From the NCBI GenBank assembly GCA_039024435.1, contig JBCCQH010000001.1:124001-188000 (forward strand): 64,000 nt of DNA, in the 5' to 3' direction. The position numbers were made by a program, and so were the translations under genes. Of this stretch, positions 25,072 through 34,424 are shown piece after piece (position 1 is the first letter of the stretch; each line of letters opens with the position of its first letter). The notes below the pieces were generated by a model. It saw only the letters and a program-made list of their open reading frames with translations. It did no database searches and was not told the DNA's origin. Source of the stretch: JBCCQH01 sp039024435. Lineage in GTDB: Bacteria > Bacteroidota > Bacteroidia > J057 > JADKCL01.

Positions 25072-28000
25072 TCAACGGGTCAGAAGGCGCATCGTTTGCG
25101 TGCGGCCGGGACTTTGGAAGGTCACCAAGTAGTAGCCCTTGGCCCAGGACTCCGTATCGACGGCGGAGGGAGTTGCTTTGAGGACTCCTTGCAAGAGCGT
25201 GCGGCCGTAAAGGTCGTGGACGGTAAATTCGGTGCCCGCCGGACCGGACAAGTAAACCTCCCTCGCGGTGGGGTTGGGCCAAATTCGAAAGGGCTCCAGG
25301 CCGCTGCGGGAAATCCGCACAACATTGGAGAAGTAGTTTTGGCTGTCGGTGCCGCGGGTCCGGATCCGGTACGACACGGTTTCTTCCGGTTGAGGGTGAA
25401 GGAAAGTGTGTCGGTCCGCTTGGGTAGGATCCATTTCGTTCAGTTGCTGCCAGGTGGCTCCATCCAGGTACTCGACCAAGTGCAACGCTTCCCCCAGTGT
25501 CGTACGGCAGGTGAGGAAATTGCCTTCCGCCAGGGCTTTGCCCGTAAGTTCCAGTTCTTCCGATTGCAGTAAAACCACATCCGCGATCCAGGCCGAATCA
25601 CAAGCGCAGATGTTCAAGGCTTGATCGGGGACCACGGCGGCAAATACCTGTTGGCCACCGGGGCAGGCGGCCGAGGGAATGAAAAAGCTGTCCGCAAAGC
25701 TGTACGGCGTACTGGATGAGATCCCACTGTAGGTAGAGTCCCAATGGATCGGGGTGTCTCCCGGGCTGAAAGAAGCATTTTGGTCGGTGTCGCAGAAAAA
25801 TCCAATCCGCGTCATGTTGCCCGGGACAATGGGCAAGCCCGCGTTGTTCAAGGTCCCGTTGTAGTAGTACATTTGTCCACCGGGAATCAACGTGCTGCGG
25901 CTGACGTAATAGCTGAAGAACAGATCGGGCTTAACGGTGTTGAAAAATGCGATATCGGATCCGGTGGTTGCCGCCGAATTGCAAAACACGTTGTTGCGGA
26001 TGCAAAGCGGGTTGGCGGGAACTACGGAAGTGGCCCGGATGGATTGGACCCCACAGGAGACATTCCAGTTGATCGCAAAATCAAACTCGAAGACCATCGA
26101 ATCACCCACCAACAATCCTGCGCTCATCGGCCAGACCAGCCGAGTTCCTCCGGAGAGGAATTGCTGCACCGGAGCGGTACTGGCGGGCGGATTGGCGATG
26201 GCGGAGAAGCCTCCTAAATAGCTGAAGCTGGGCTCCAAATCGATCCGAATGCTGTCGCTCACCGAGGGTATTCCCGGCCCGGTGTTGAGCACCGAGATGC
26301 GCATACGTCCGGACGTGGGGCAGTCGGGGGCCACCGTGGCCTGGGACCGGACTTGGGCACTGTACTGGACTGAGGTGCCATTGATGAGGATGGGATCGGA
26401 AATCAGGACCACCGGAGGAATCGCTTCCCCACAAGGTCGCCGTCCCGTGATGCGGCAAAGAAGTTGTTCCCCGGAAGCAAAGTCACAATCGGTGCTGACC
26501 ATGAAGCGCATGGTCAGCAGATTCGAATCGGGGACCAGCGTACCTGGCAATCCCCGCGTGCCCAGGGCGGCATTTACCGTACCCAGGTCCCAGTAAAACG
26601 CATTGCCGAGCTGGCTGGGATCACTGATCGGGAGAAAACTGCCGCCGGCGGGGTAGCGCATTTCCGCCGAGGCCGGGACAAAGCTCAGGGCATTGGAAAC
26701 CGGGCTGAGAAATTCCACCCGGATGTCTTCTGCCAGGGCAATCTGAGCACTGTTGATGCTGATTTCAACCGGAATCGAGTCGCACATGTCGTACGGCCCC
26801 GGTGCCAGTAGCATCGTTCCTTGCAGCAGAGAAGGTGCCGGATTGACGATGAGGGACACCGTATCTGAAATACAGATTGCGGAGGCCAGATTGGAGGGGG
26901 TTCCGTTGCAATCCCAGCCGGCCATCAACAGCAGGGTGTCCGGGGTACAGCGGTTGTAAGCAGCATTGACCTGGAAAGTGAGATTGTTTCCGGCGTTCAG
27001 TGCCGGCAGGGCAATGGCATCTCCGGGAGCCGCCATCGGGTAAGTATTGCCGGCGAAAATGATGGACAGTGGAACCGTACTCCCGGAAGGAGAGCGGGCG
27101 GCAACCCAAAGGGAGTCGCTGTTGCCCAGTTGGGAGATGTTTTCCAGGCGGACTTGCCAGCTCACTTCATTTTCGATTCCCGGTGCTACCGGATTGAGGG
27201 GAACCAAGTTTGGCACGGGAGCGTAGTAGCGGAGCCAATCGAAACCGGGAACTTCGGAGGCTTGTCCTCCGGGAGTGTTCAGCGCGGGAATCTGGTTCAC
27301 CCGAAAGAGGTAATTGAGCGGGGTGTCCTGATTGGGCGGAACTTCGCAGGTGGGTTGCAGCCGCAGGTAGACGCGGGCAAAAAAGCTGTCGTCGCTCAGC
27401 GGGAGCGATCCCCCATTGGTGGAAAAGCTGTCGCGCAGTGAAGTGTAATACACCGAGTCACCGACCACCGAGTCGGGGGTCATGTACAGGTTAAACAACT
27501 GCTGGGCGGCACTGCGGAAGGAGCGGTAGTACTGGAAAGTGGTGGCTTCGATCTGATAGCCCGGGTGCAAGGACGCTTTGAGGAAGTCGATTTCGCCCCA
27601 GTTGCGGTATTCGAAGGGAAATGCATCTCCCCCTGTGCCGATGAGAAATTCCCAGCGCTGTTCCATGGTAAAGGCGGCGCATCCATTGGCGGTGGTGAGC
27701 CGGTCACAGCAATCGTAAAACCCGTAGCCCAACTGAAGGATCGGCATGTAGGCATTCCCACTGCTGTAGACGGTGCCATTGTCAACCATGCCCACTTCGT
27801 GGGTCGAGATCCCGGCATTGATGAGGGCCCCAATATTGGTGGAGAGCCGGTAGTAGGCTTCGAACTGGATGGTGTCCCCGGCGGTAAAGACATAGCCGGG
27901 ACCGAGGACCGCCCCCAGTCCGGTTGTGTCAAATTGGTAAGAATAGTTGCGGTCGATGCCACTGTCGACGGTACTGGGAGCCGCCAGGGCCAGGGTCGCC

Positions 28001-29157
28001 GATGGCCCTCCGGCCACGCGAACTTCTGCACTGGCATTGAGCCAGGTCAGGCGGGTACCATTGATAAAGTCTGAGGTGACGCGGACCTCCGCCCAGTCGG
28101 GATGGGCCGTATCCGTGGTTACCACCCCGGTAAAGCGCGTCAGAAGGGTATCGCTAAACATCAGGCGGTTGGTGAAGACTTGGTTAAAGTCCAGAGATCC
28201 CGAGGCATCGGGGAGGCCGTCGTTGTCGTTGTCGGGCAGGCCGTAATTGGTGCGCCGGATCTCCGATTCGAACAGCAGCATTCCGGCGGTACTGGGGATG
28301 CAGACCCCGCAGTTCAGTACTTGTTCAAACTCGTGGCAGCCCAGTACGATATTACACCCGCATCCGGCTTCGGGCACTTGGTAGATGCGCAGCCCGATGG
28401 GCGCCAGTCCTCCAGAGCAAGGGGTGGAGCAATCGGCGCGCAGTTGGAAGCGCAATTTTGCATTGTCCGAGACGAGGCCGCCGGGCAGCGGCTGGAAGTA
28501 GAACCCCCGTACGGTATCCCCGATCACGGTGACCGAGTCCGGGAGATAGATCTGATTGGAGGTATTTTGGTAGTACAGGTCTCCGGGTTGTCCGGTCCAG
28601 GTCAGGCCCGGAGGCAGCACCAAATCAAAGTAGACGTAGCCCGAACTGGCACTGGCGTACATGTACCAGCGGGTGTGCTGGACTTCGACCCAGCCGGAAT
28701 CTCCGTCTGCGATGACCGGCGGCGTAAAGGCAGTAAATGGCCCGATGTAGCCGAAGTTGCGTCCGCCTAGGACATCGCTGCGTACCGGGAAGGGATTTTG
28801 GCAGGAGTCCGTGTAGGTGATTTCCGAATAGGTGCGCTGGACCATGCGGGGGCCTTCCGCACACCAGGTTTTGCAGCATTCGTACAGGTCAAAGGCGAGT
28901 GTGTCGGATTGCCCCGGTAAGATATCGGGCACTTGCACGGTCGCTTCCCAGATATCATTGGTGCCCAGGCAGAGGTATTCCCCGCTTTGGGGGGCTTGGC
29001 GGAACTGACTGAGGGTGACGGTTTGGGGCGTCCCGCCTTGGGGAATCCAGCGGAAGCTGCTGGTGTCGATCCCGGTGATGGCCCCGCCTTGGTAGCCGGG
29101 AATGATTTCAATTTGGACATTGCTTGCCCGGCCGGAGCCCGAATTTGTGTAGACCAC
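25072..29157 (-). CDS. Giant T9SS-exported surface protein, part after an in-frame TAG
   Basis: This 1,361-codon frame has no signal peptide or plausible ribosome site of its own; its first possible start is a GTG at 29157. It is in the same frame as the 29176-30117 segment, and only one TAG (29178-29176) separates them. The protein is made of repeated DUF11/Ig-like beta-sandwich modules with conserved cysteines and phrases such as TLIPGGQMYYYNGTLNNAG. It ends in a T9SS sorting tail (FRIWPNPTAREVYLSG...MRLLTR). It is probably a cell-surface or released adhesive protein of about 1,680 residues when intact. As drawn here it would not be made unless the stop is read through, reverted or a sequencing error. 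Confidence 0.75.
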   Translation of the reverse strand: MVYTNSGSGRASNVQIEIIPGYQGGAITGIDTSSFRWIPQGGTPQTVTLSQFRQAPQSGEYLCLGTNDIWEATVQVPDILPGQSDTLAFDLYECCKTWCAEGPRMVQRTYSEITYTDSCQNPFPVRSDVLGGRNFGYIGPFTAFTPPVIADGDSGWVEVQHTRWYMYASASSGYVYFDLVLPPGLTWTGQPGDLYYQNTSNQIYLPDSVTVIGDTVRGFYFQPLPGGLVSDNAKLRFQLRADCSTPCSGGLAPIGLRIYQVPEAGCGCNIVLGCHEFEQVLNCGVCIPSTAGMLLFESEIRRTNYGLPDNDNDGLPDASGSLDFNQVFTNRLMFSDTLLTRFTGVVTTDTAHPDWAEVRVTSDFINGTRLTWLNASAEVRVAGGPSATLALAAPSTVDSGIDRNYSYQFDTTGLGAVLGPGYVFTAGDTIQFEAYYRLSTNIGALINAGISTHEVGMVDNGTVYSSGNAYMPILQLGYGFYDCCDRLTTANGCAAFTMEQRWEFLIGTGGDAFPFEYRNWGEIDFLKASLHPGYQIEATTFQYYRSFRSAAQQLFNLYMTPDSVVGDSVYYTSLRDSFSTNGGSLPLSDDSFFARVYLRLQPTCEVPPNQDTPLNYLFRVNQIPALNTPGGQASEVPGFDWLRYYAPVPNLVPLNPVAPGIENEVSWQVRLENISQLGNSDSLWVAARSPSGSTVPLSIIFAGNTYPMAAPGDAIALPALNAGNNLTFQVNAAYNRCTPDTLLLMAGWDCNGTPSNLASAICISDTVSLIVNPAPSLLQGTMLLAPGPYDMCDSIPVEISINSAQIALAEDIRVEFLSPVSNALSFVPASAEMRYPAGGSFLPISDPSQLGNAFYWDLGTVNAALGTRGLPGTLVPDSNLLTMRFMVSTDCDFASGEQLLCRITGRRPCGEAIPPVVLISDPILINGTSVQYSAQVRSQATVAPDCPTSGRMRISVLNTGPGIPSVSDSIRIDLEPSFSYLGGFSAIANPPASTAPVQQFLSGGTRLVWPMSAGLLVGDSMVFEFDFAINWNVSCGVQSIRATSVVPANPLCIRNNVFCNSAATTGSDIAFFNTVKPDLFFSYYVSRSTLIPGGQMYYYNGTLNNAGLPIVPGNMTRIGFFCDTDQNASFSPGDTPIHWDSTYSGISSSTPYSFADSFFIPSAACPGGQQVFAAVVPDQALNICACDSAWIADVVLLQSEELELTGKALAEGNFLTCRTTLGEALHLVEYLDGATWQQLNEMDPTQADRHTFLHPQPEETVSYRIRTRGTDSQNYFSNVVRISRSGLEPFRIWPNPTAREVYLSGPAGTEFTVHDLYGRTLLQGVLKATPSAVDTESWAKGYYLVTFQSPGRTQTMRLLTR

Positions 29158-29175
29158 TTTGAGGGGATTGGGACC

Positions 29176-30117
29176 CTATCCGTAACAGCGCTGGAACGGT
29201 GCGACACGCGAGTAGGAGATAGAAGGGGCCTGGGTGACCGGAATTGCGGAAACCGGAACGGTTTCGGTCACGCAGATTTCTTCATTGCAGCCCCAGGAAA
29301 TGAGCAGGGTGCTGCTGCCCCCGGAGCAGGTCAGAGCCGCAAGATCAAAACAGATTTCCAGACTGTCGTTTCGGGAAAGCATACCATCGGCGTCGCCGTA
29401 GGCGGTGATGTCACTCGGCTGGATGCGGATGTGGATCGTGTCACCCGCCACGGAAGAAGTGACCGGAGGACCGCCGGTGCCCAAGCGGAGATTCGAGTAC
29501 GTCAATTCGGCGGGATCGCGCACGATGGCAATTTCCAGGCTGTCAAGCGCTCCCAAGCCCCCGTTTCGGATTTTCAGGCAGCTTTCCCAAGTGGTGGCGC
29601 TGCCGCCTTGGTTGAGGATAAGCGGATCCAGGGTTACAGAAGGGATAAAAAAGTCAAAGGGTACGGAGGAAAACGTTGCATTTCCCCCGGCGTAGGTAAA
29701 GAAATAAGTCAGGCTGACCGAGCCGGAATCGTTGGCGGCGCATCCGGCGGCGAGGTCGTAGCTGAAGGTTCGGCTTCCGCCTCCCGCCAGGTTGCCACAG
29801 TCGATCTTGACCGTATCGGCTCCGGCACTGATAAGCGAGGCATTGCTCCCCGACAATGATCCTGAAGTATAGGTGACACCGGCGGGTAGCACAAGGTTGC
29901 AAATCAGACCATTGGCTGAGCCTGCGCCGGAGTTGCTGACCGTCGCGGAAAACGTTTGGGACGGCCCACAGACCCGGAGATCAGGAGCCGTATCCGAGAG
30001 ATTTAGATTTTGCGCCGAGGTCAGAAACGGGACCAGGCCAAGACTGAACCAGACAACGACGCACAGTCGATGCATCGCTGATCGGCGAACAACGCGATGG
30101 AGAAGGAAATGGTGCAT
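29176..30117 (-). CDS. Giant surface protein, N-terminal part ending at premature TAG
   Basis: The 313-residue product starts at ATG 30117; a second Met at 30075 gives a tighter signal peptide (MHRLCVVVWFSLGLVPFLTSAQ). It holds two DUF11-like beta modules (CGPSQTFSATVSNSGAGSANG...) and stops at GGA-TAG-GGT. The codons after the stop (GPNPLKVVYTN) continue the same module without a gap, so this is the N-terminus of the giant gene downstream. On its own it would be exported to the periplasm but lack a sorting tail. Confidence 0.75.
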   Translation of the reverse strand: MHHFLLHRVVRRSAMHRLCVVVWFSLGLVPFLTSAQNLNLSDTAPDLRVCGPSQTFSATVSNSGAGSANGLICNLVLPAGVTYTSGSLSGSNASLISAGADTVKIDCGNLAGGGSRTFSYDLAAGCAANDSGSVSLTYFFTYAGGNATFSSVPFDFFIPSVTLDPLILNQGGSATTWESCLKIRNGGLGALDSLEIAIVRDPAELTYSNLRLGTGGPPVTSSVAGDTIHIRIQPSDITAYGDADGMLSRNDSLEICFDLAALTCSGGSSTLLISWGCNEEICVTETVPVSAIPVTQAPSISYSRVAPFQRCYG

Positions 30118-30525
30118 GATACAATCAACTTATCGTCGAAATGTGAGAGAATTGAGGTGAATAAATTGCGGTTGATGAGTTGATTGTTCGGATATCTGGC
30201 TCAAGGTAGGAATAGTTTGTTTGAGGAACAAATGGAATGTTCGTCCTAAATCATTTTATTTCCCGATGAACCGGGGCTATCCCACCATCAATGTTGCCCG
30301 TAGTACCATCTTGCTGGCCGAAGGAGGAGGGAGGGACCTTCAGCGGGCCATTTACTTAAAATCGAAGCCAGGCACGGCGCAAAACAGAGCAGGAATTATT
30401 CATCGCGATTTACTTTGTTCGTAGATCGTACCCGGAAATGCCCGCCCGTGCAAACGTGGGCCCATGAATTCCCAATCCGCACTTCACTCAACTAATTTGG
30501 CCAGGAGTTCTTTTGAGATTGTTCC
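30118..30525. other. Intergenic region without supported gene
   Basis: This 408-bp stretch lies between two minus-strand genes and should hold the promoter of the giant gene near 30118-30200. A 67-codon plus-strand frame at 30221-30424 has no signal, no RBS and no recognisable motif. I see no repeat or RNA in it. Confidence 0.45.
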
Positions 30526-31557
30526 CTATTCTCCGCCCCGGACTTCTTCCAGATTGCGCTGGGCGTAGACCCGTTCGATGATTTCTACGACTTTGAGTCC
30601 TTCGAGGGCATTGGTGGTGATGGTCGATGAGCCCCGCAGCGTGTCCACGACGTTTTCGAAAATGTAGTGGTGGTTCGCCGCACTGCCTTTGTAGGGGCCG
30701 TAATCGTTCGGCGGATTGGCCGGCGGAAGTTCCGGCATCACGTAGTCTTCCACGTGGCAGTACTCGACCTTTTCCATGTACTGACCGCCGACCTTGATCG
30801 TGCCTTTTTCCCCGAGAATCGTGATGCTACTTTCGAAGTTTTTGTCCCAGACCGCAGTGGAATAATTGAAACTGCCCATGCCGCCGTGGATGAAGCGGAA
30901 GTTGAAGAAGCCCGAGTCTTCGAATTCGGTATTGTGTAGGTGATTGAAGTTGTCAAACTTGGCCGAGATATCGGTGATGTCTCCCAACAGCCAATACATG
31001 ATGTCCATGAAATGGCTGAACTGGGTATAGAGGGGACCACCGTCCATCGCGAGGGTGCCTTTCCATTCACTCTTGCCGTAGTAGCGGTCGTCGCGGTTCC
31101 AGTAACAATTGACTTGGACCATTTCGATTTTGCCGAGGATGCCCTGGTCCACTACCGTTTTGAGCCATTCGGAGGTGGGGCTGTAGCGGTTCTGCATGAC
31201 GCAAAAGACCAGGCGGGACATTTGCAGGGACTTGAACAGCACTTCTTCGCAGGCTGCCTTGGTCATGCCCATCGGTTTTTCGATGACGATGTGCCGCTTG
31301 TAGTTCAAACCGAGCAGTGCGTGCTCTGCGTGGACCCCATTGGGGGTACAGACGCAGACCACATCGGCTTCCGGACCGTTTTTCATCATCGCCTCCGGAT
31401 CATCGAAAAAAGGGATGCCTTCTGGAACGAGGTCGGCGCGCTCATCGACGATGTCGCTCACCGCAACGAGTTCACAGTCCGGATGGCCCTTGATGATTTC
31501 GGCGTGGCGCCGTCCGATGTACCCAAAACCGATGATGGCAAATCTCACTTTCTTCAT
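30526..31557 (-). CDS. Gfo/Idh/MocA family NAD(P)-dependent oxidoreductase
   Basis: The 343-residue protein has an N-terminal Rossmann motif FAIIGFGYIGRRHAE, the family EKP motif (VIEKPMGMTK, catalytic Lys region) and the C-terminal active-site stretch MDGGPLYTQFSHFMDIMYWLLG, with the His and Asp used in sugar oxidation. The closest type is the WbpB-like dehydrogenase group that oxidises UDP-N-acetyl-hexosaminuronates in surface-polysaccharide pathways, but this is by resemblance only. It is a single gene with a -7 box at 31580-31587, divergent from the VanW gene. Confidence 0.9.
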   Translation of the reverse strand: MKKVRFAIIGFGYIGRRHAEIIKGHPDCELVAVSDIVDERADLVPEGIPFFDDPEAMMKNGPEADVVCVCTPNGVHAEHALLGLNYKRHIVIEKPMGMTKAACEEVLFKSLQMSRLVFCVMQNRYSPTSEWLKTVVDQGILGKIEMVQVNCYWNRDDRYYGKSEWKGTLAMDGGPLYTQFSHFMDIMYWLLGDITDISAKFDNFNHLHNTEFEDSGFFNFRFIHGGMGSFNYSTAVWDKNFESSITILGEKGTIKVGGQYMEKVEYCHVEDYVMPELPPANPPNDYGPYKGSAANHHYIFENVVDTLRGSSTITTNALEGLKVVEIIERVYAQRNLEEVRGGE

Positions 31558-31579
31558 AATGCAGAATTGTTCCTGGGAG

Positions 31580-31587
31580 CAAAGCTA
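31580..31587 (-). promoter_or_regulatory. Bacteroidota -7 box (TAGCTTTG) for the oxidoreductase
   Basis: The minus strand reads TAGCTTTG, 22 nt before the ATG at 31557, a match to TAnnTTTG with room for a short leader. A -33 TTG at the ideal distance was not found. Confidence 0.45.
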
Positions 31588-31622
31588 ATCATTTGTCGGC
31601 AAACGGCTGAGGCCGTGGCTGA

Positions 31623-31642
31623 GAGGCGGTTTAAATTTAGTT
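31623..31642. repeat. Solitary end of the 162-bp miniature element
   Basis: The sequence GAGGCGGTTTAAATTTAG repeats the terminal inverted repeat of the two full elements at 42222 and 62752, and it is preceded by TGA, a TNA-type target. The rest of the element is absent. It lies 18 bp before the VanW start codon. Confidence 0.5.
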
Positions 31643-31659
31643 GCCTTTTCACTGGACAA

Positions 31660-32538
31660 ATGCCGCCCCGCCGCCGTAAATTGTTCGGGATGGCGCTGCC
31701 CCCTTTGCATCCTCAAGTTCCCAAACCGATTCGCCGCTCCGCTGTGCGCCGGGCGGCGGGCCGGCAGTACTACATTATCCGCCGCAAGTGGCACTGGCAC
31801 TTTTCGGGAACGGCTTACGCCCGCCGCTCGGCTGGGGAGCTGTTGCCGGAAGTGGTATTTGCCCACCAAACGCCCCTCTTGCGCCGCCTCAAGGACGTGG
31901 ACATGTACCTGCAGCACAACAAAGTCACCAATCTGCGCCTCGCTCTGCCGCGCCTCAACCGCCTGCTGGTCCAGCCGGGTGAGACCTTTTCCTATTGGTA
32001 CGCGCTGGGCAAGCCGACCCGAAGCAAGGGCTACCTGCCCGGCTTGCAATTGGACCAGGGCCGGCTGAAAAGCGCCACCGGTGGTGGCCTCTGCCAGCTC
32101 TCCAATCTGATTTTTTGGCTGAGTGCCCACACGCCCCTGACCATTGTGGAACGCTGGCGGCACAGCTTTGACGTCTTCCCCGACGTGAACCGCACCCAGC
32201 CGTTTGGCAGTGGGGCGACCTGCGCCTGGAACTACATTGACCTGCAACTGCGCAATGACACGTCCCAACCCTTGCAACTGCACCTCTGGCTGGACGAGGA
32301 ATACCTCCACGGGGAATGGCGCACCACCACACCGTTTCCGGAGCGCTACGAAGTCTACGAATCAGACCACCTGTTTCGGCAGGAATACTGGGGTTACACG
32401 CGCCACAACCGGATCGCGCGCCGAGTCTACGATGTCCGCTACGGGGAACTGCTGCGCGAGGAACCCTTGGTGGAGAACCACGCGATCATGCTGTACAATC
32501 CGCTGTTGCCCGAGGAAAACACCCCCAAGGACTCATAG
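31660..32538 (+). CDS. VanW family protein
   Basis: The start at 31660 gives 292 residues; ATG 31690 is an alternative (282). The frame extends far upstream but only as antisense of the oxidoreductase. The VanW core is present: NKVTNLRLALPRLNRLLVQPGETFSYWYALGKPT and GLQLDQGRLKSATGGGLCQLSNLIFWL. VanW accompanies glycopeptide-resistance clusters in Gram-positives, but its molecular role is unsettled, and stand-alone copies without a signal peptide occur in many Bacteroidota. No van genes are nearby, so a resistance role is not supported. Its 3' end overlaps the convergent aminopeptidase gene by 6 bp. Confidence 0.87.
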   Translation: MPPRRRKLFGMALPPLHPQVPKPIRRSAVRRAAGRQYYIIRRKWHWHFSGTAYARRSAGELLPEVVFAHQTPLLRRLKDVDMYLQHNKVTNLRLALPRLNRLLVQPGETFSYWYALGKPTRSKGYLPGLQLDQGRLKSATGGGLCQLSNLIFWLSAHTPLTIVERWRHSFDVFPDVNRTQPFGSGATCAWNYIDLQLRNDTSQPLQLHLWLDEEYLHGEWRTTTPFPERYEVYESDHLFRQEYWGYTRHNRIARRVYDVRYGELLREEPLVENHAIMLYNPLLPEENTPKDS

Positions 32539-34317
32539 GGGCAAGGGGCGGCATTTTTCTACCAGCCAGGCAAATTCTTCCGGCTCCACTTTCTTTCGCA
32601 GCGTGTCCAGCACGCGAATGTGGTAATCGTTGAGCCAGGCGACTTCGTCATCCCGCAAAAGCGACCGATCAATCAGCGCAGTATCGATGGGAAATAGCGT
32701 AAGCGTTTCGAATTCCAGGAAACCCTCGTGTTCGGGCGCGGGCACCACCAAAATCAAATTTTCGATCCGGATGCCGTACTGGCTGGAAGCGTAATACCCG
32801 GGTTCATTCGAGATGACCATGCCCGGTTTGAGGACCGTCGTCGCGGCTCCGCGGTGGGCGCCCCGGATGCCGTGGGGGCCTTCGTGGACGTTGAGGAAAA
32901 AACCCACGCCGTGCCCCGTGCCGTGTCCGTAATCCTGACCGTGTTCCCAGAGGTGCATCCGCGCCAGGGTATCGAGGTGGTAGCCGCTCTTGCCGACTGG
33001 GAAGCGCGCCCGCGCCAGTGCGATGTGACCTTTCAGCACCAACGTGTAGTCCCGGCGCGCTTGTGCGCTCACCGGCCCCAGCGCAACCGTCCGGGTGATA
33101 TCGGTGGTTCCGTCGAGGTACTGGCCGCCGGAGTCGAGCAGAAAAATGCCTTCGGGCCGCAAGGTGGAACTGTTTTCCGGATCGGGACGGTAGTGTACAA
33201 TCGCTCCATTGGGTCCGTAGCCGGCAATGGCGGGAAAACTCTCGCCCCGATAATTGGGTTGGGCAGCGCGAAAATTCTGCAATTGGGCGGCGACCCGGGC
33301 CTCCGTCACTCGGCCGGAGGGCAGTTCCGCTTCCAGCCAGCGGTAGAGCCGCAACAGCGCCTGGGCATCTTTGGCCATCGTTTGGCGGAGGTGGGCCAGT
33401 TCGGTGGCATTTTTTTGCGCTTTGAGGAGGGTGGAGGGCGCCGCGCCGTGTACCACTTGGCAGCCGTCGGGAATCAGATCAATGAGGGCCTGGGCGGTAT
33501 TTTCCGGATCAATGAGCAGCGTGCCGCCATCCAGTGTGGCCAGCATCTGCGGGAGGGCTTCCGGCGTGAGCACCTCGATGTGGTCGGCTTTCAGCGCCGT
33601 GCGCAACGCTTCGCTGACCATCGGGGCATCCACAAACAGCATGGCCGCGCCGCGCTGGACCAAGACATAAGCGTAAAAGACCGGATTGAAATCCACATCC
33701 GTTCCCCGCAGATTCGTCAGCCAGGCAATGTCGTCCAGCGTGCTCACCAAGTGCGCGTCCGCTTGAAGGTCAACCAGCGCCGCCCGAATTTGCGCCAATT
33801 TTTCTGCCCGTGAACTTCCCGCGTACGGTTCCGGGTGCGCGTAGACCGGTTGTTGGGGCAGGGGGGGGCGGTCGGACCAGCTTTCCGCAATCGGATCCTG
33901 ATCGGTGACCAGCACGAGCGCCTTGCGGTTCAGTTTTTCCAACAAGTGGCCGTAGCCTGCGCCCGAGATGATCTTTCCATCAATGCCGATGCGGTTTCCC
34001 GGACCGAAATGCTCCAGGAGCCAATCGGTGTACGGGGGCACGCCGGAATCGCCCTGCCGAAAAAGGATGATTTCGCTCCCGGCGATTTCCGATTCCGCCT
34101 GTAAAAAGTAGCGGGAATCGGTCCAGAGCCCGGCTTGGTCGCGGGTCACCACGACGGTGCCGGCCGACCCAGAAAAGCCCGAAATCCATTCCCGGGCCTT
34201 CCAGTGCTCGGCGACGTACTCACTTTGGTGGGGATCGTTGCTCGGAACAATAAAAGCATCGAGGCGTGCGCGTCGCATTGCGGCACGCAGGGCGGAAATT
34301 CGGTCGGGGACAGTCAT
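32533..34317 (-). CDS. Xaa-Pro aminopeptidase P (M24B metallopeptidase)
   Basis: The 594-residue protein has the three-part plan of cytosolic aminopeptidase P: two N-terminal creatinase-like domains (DAFIVPSNDPHQSEYVAEHW near the start) and the pita-bread catalytic domain. The five metal ligands are visible: Asp in LLDSGGQY, Asp in GTTDITRT, His in GHGVGFFLNVHEGP, Glu in ISNEPGYY and Glu in IRIENL. It removes N-terminal residues before proline, usually with two Mn ions. No signal peptide is seen, so it is cytoplasmic. It is a single gene, divergent from the LEA2 gene. Confidence 0.94.
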   Translation of the reverse strand: MTVPDRISALRAAMRRARLDAFIVPSNDPHQSEYVAEHWKAREWISGFSGSAGTVVVTRDQAGLWTDSRYFLQAESEIAGSEIILFRQGDSGVPPYTDWLLEHFGPGNRIGIDGKIISGAGYGHLLEKLNRKALVLVTDQDPIAESWSDRPPLPQQPVYAHPEPYAGSSRAEKLAQIRAALVDLQADAHLVSTLDDIAWLTNLRGTDVDFNPVFYAYVLVQRGAAMLFVDAPMVSEALRTALKADHIEVLTPEALPQMLATLDGGTLLIDPENTAQALIDLIPDGCQVVHGAAPSTLLKAQKNATELAHLRQTMAKDAQALLRLYRWLEAELPSGRVTEARVAAQLQNFRAAQPNYRGESFPAIAGYGPNGAIVHYRPDPENSSTLRPEGIFLLDSGGQYLDGTTDITRTVALGPVSAQARRDYTLVLKGHIALARARFPVGKSGYHLDTLARMHLWEHGQDYGHGTGHGVGFFLNVHEGPHGIRGAHRGAATTVLKPGMVISNEPGYYASSQYGIRIENLILVVPAPEHEGFLEFETLTLFPIDTALIDRSLLRDDEVAWLNDYHIRVLDTLRKKVEPEEFAWLVEKCRPLPL

Positions 34318-34398
34318 GGGCGTGAAGAAAGTTAATCCACCGGAAAATTAACAAACTTCCCGGGCAATCCGGGGATTTTCATTCCTTATTTGAACCAC

Positions 34399-34406
34399 TA
34401 TCTTTG
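34399..34406 (+). promoter_or_regulatory. Bacteroidota -7 box (TATCTTTG) for the LEA2 gene
   Basis: TATCTTTG ends 18 nt before the ATG at 34425. An in-frame TTG inside this box should not be used as a start. Confidence 0.45.
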
Positions 34407-34424
34407 CCGAAAGATGGGACCAAG

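Noticed and set aside
30221..30424. 67-codon plus-strand frame as a small gene
   Set aside because: No ribosome site, no signal and no motif; composition like non-coding flanks.
30940..31659. Long N-terminal extension of the VanW frame
   Set aside because: This part is antisense to the oxidoreductase; VanW homology begins only after 31660.
31660..32538. Glycopeptide resistance locus because of VanW
   Set aside because: No vanH/A/X, ligase or two-component genes nearby, and stand-alone VanW proteins are common outside resistance clusters.
32728..33813. 361-codon plus-strand open frame
   Set aside because: Antisense of aminopeptidase P, whose metal ligands are all on the minus strand.
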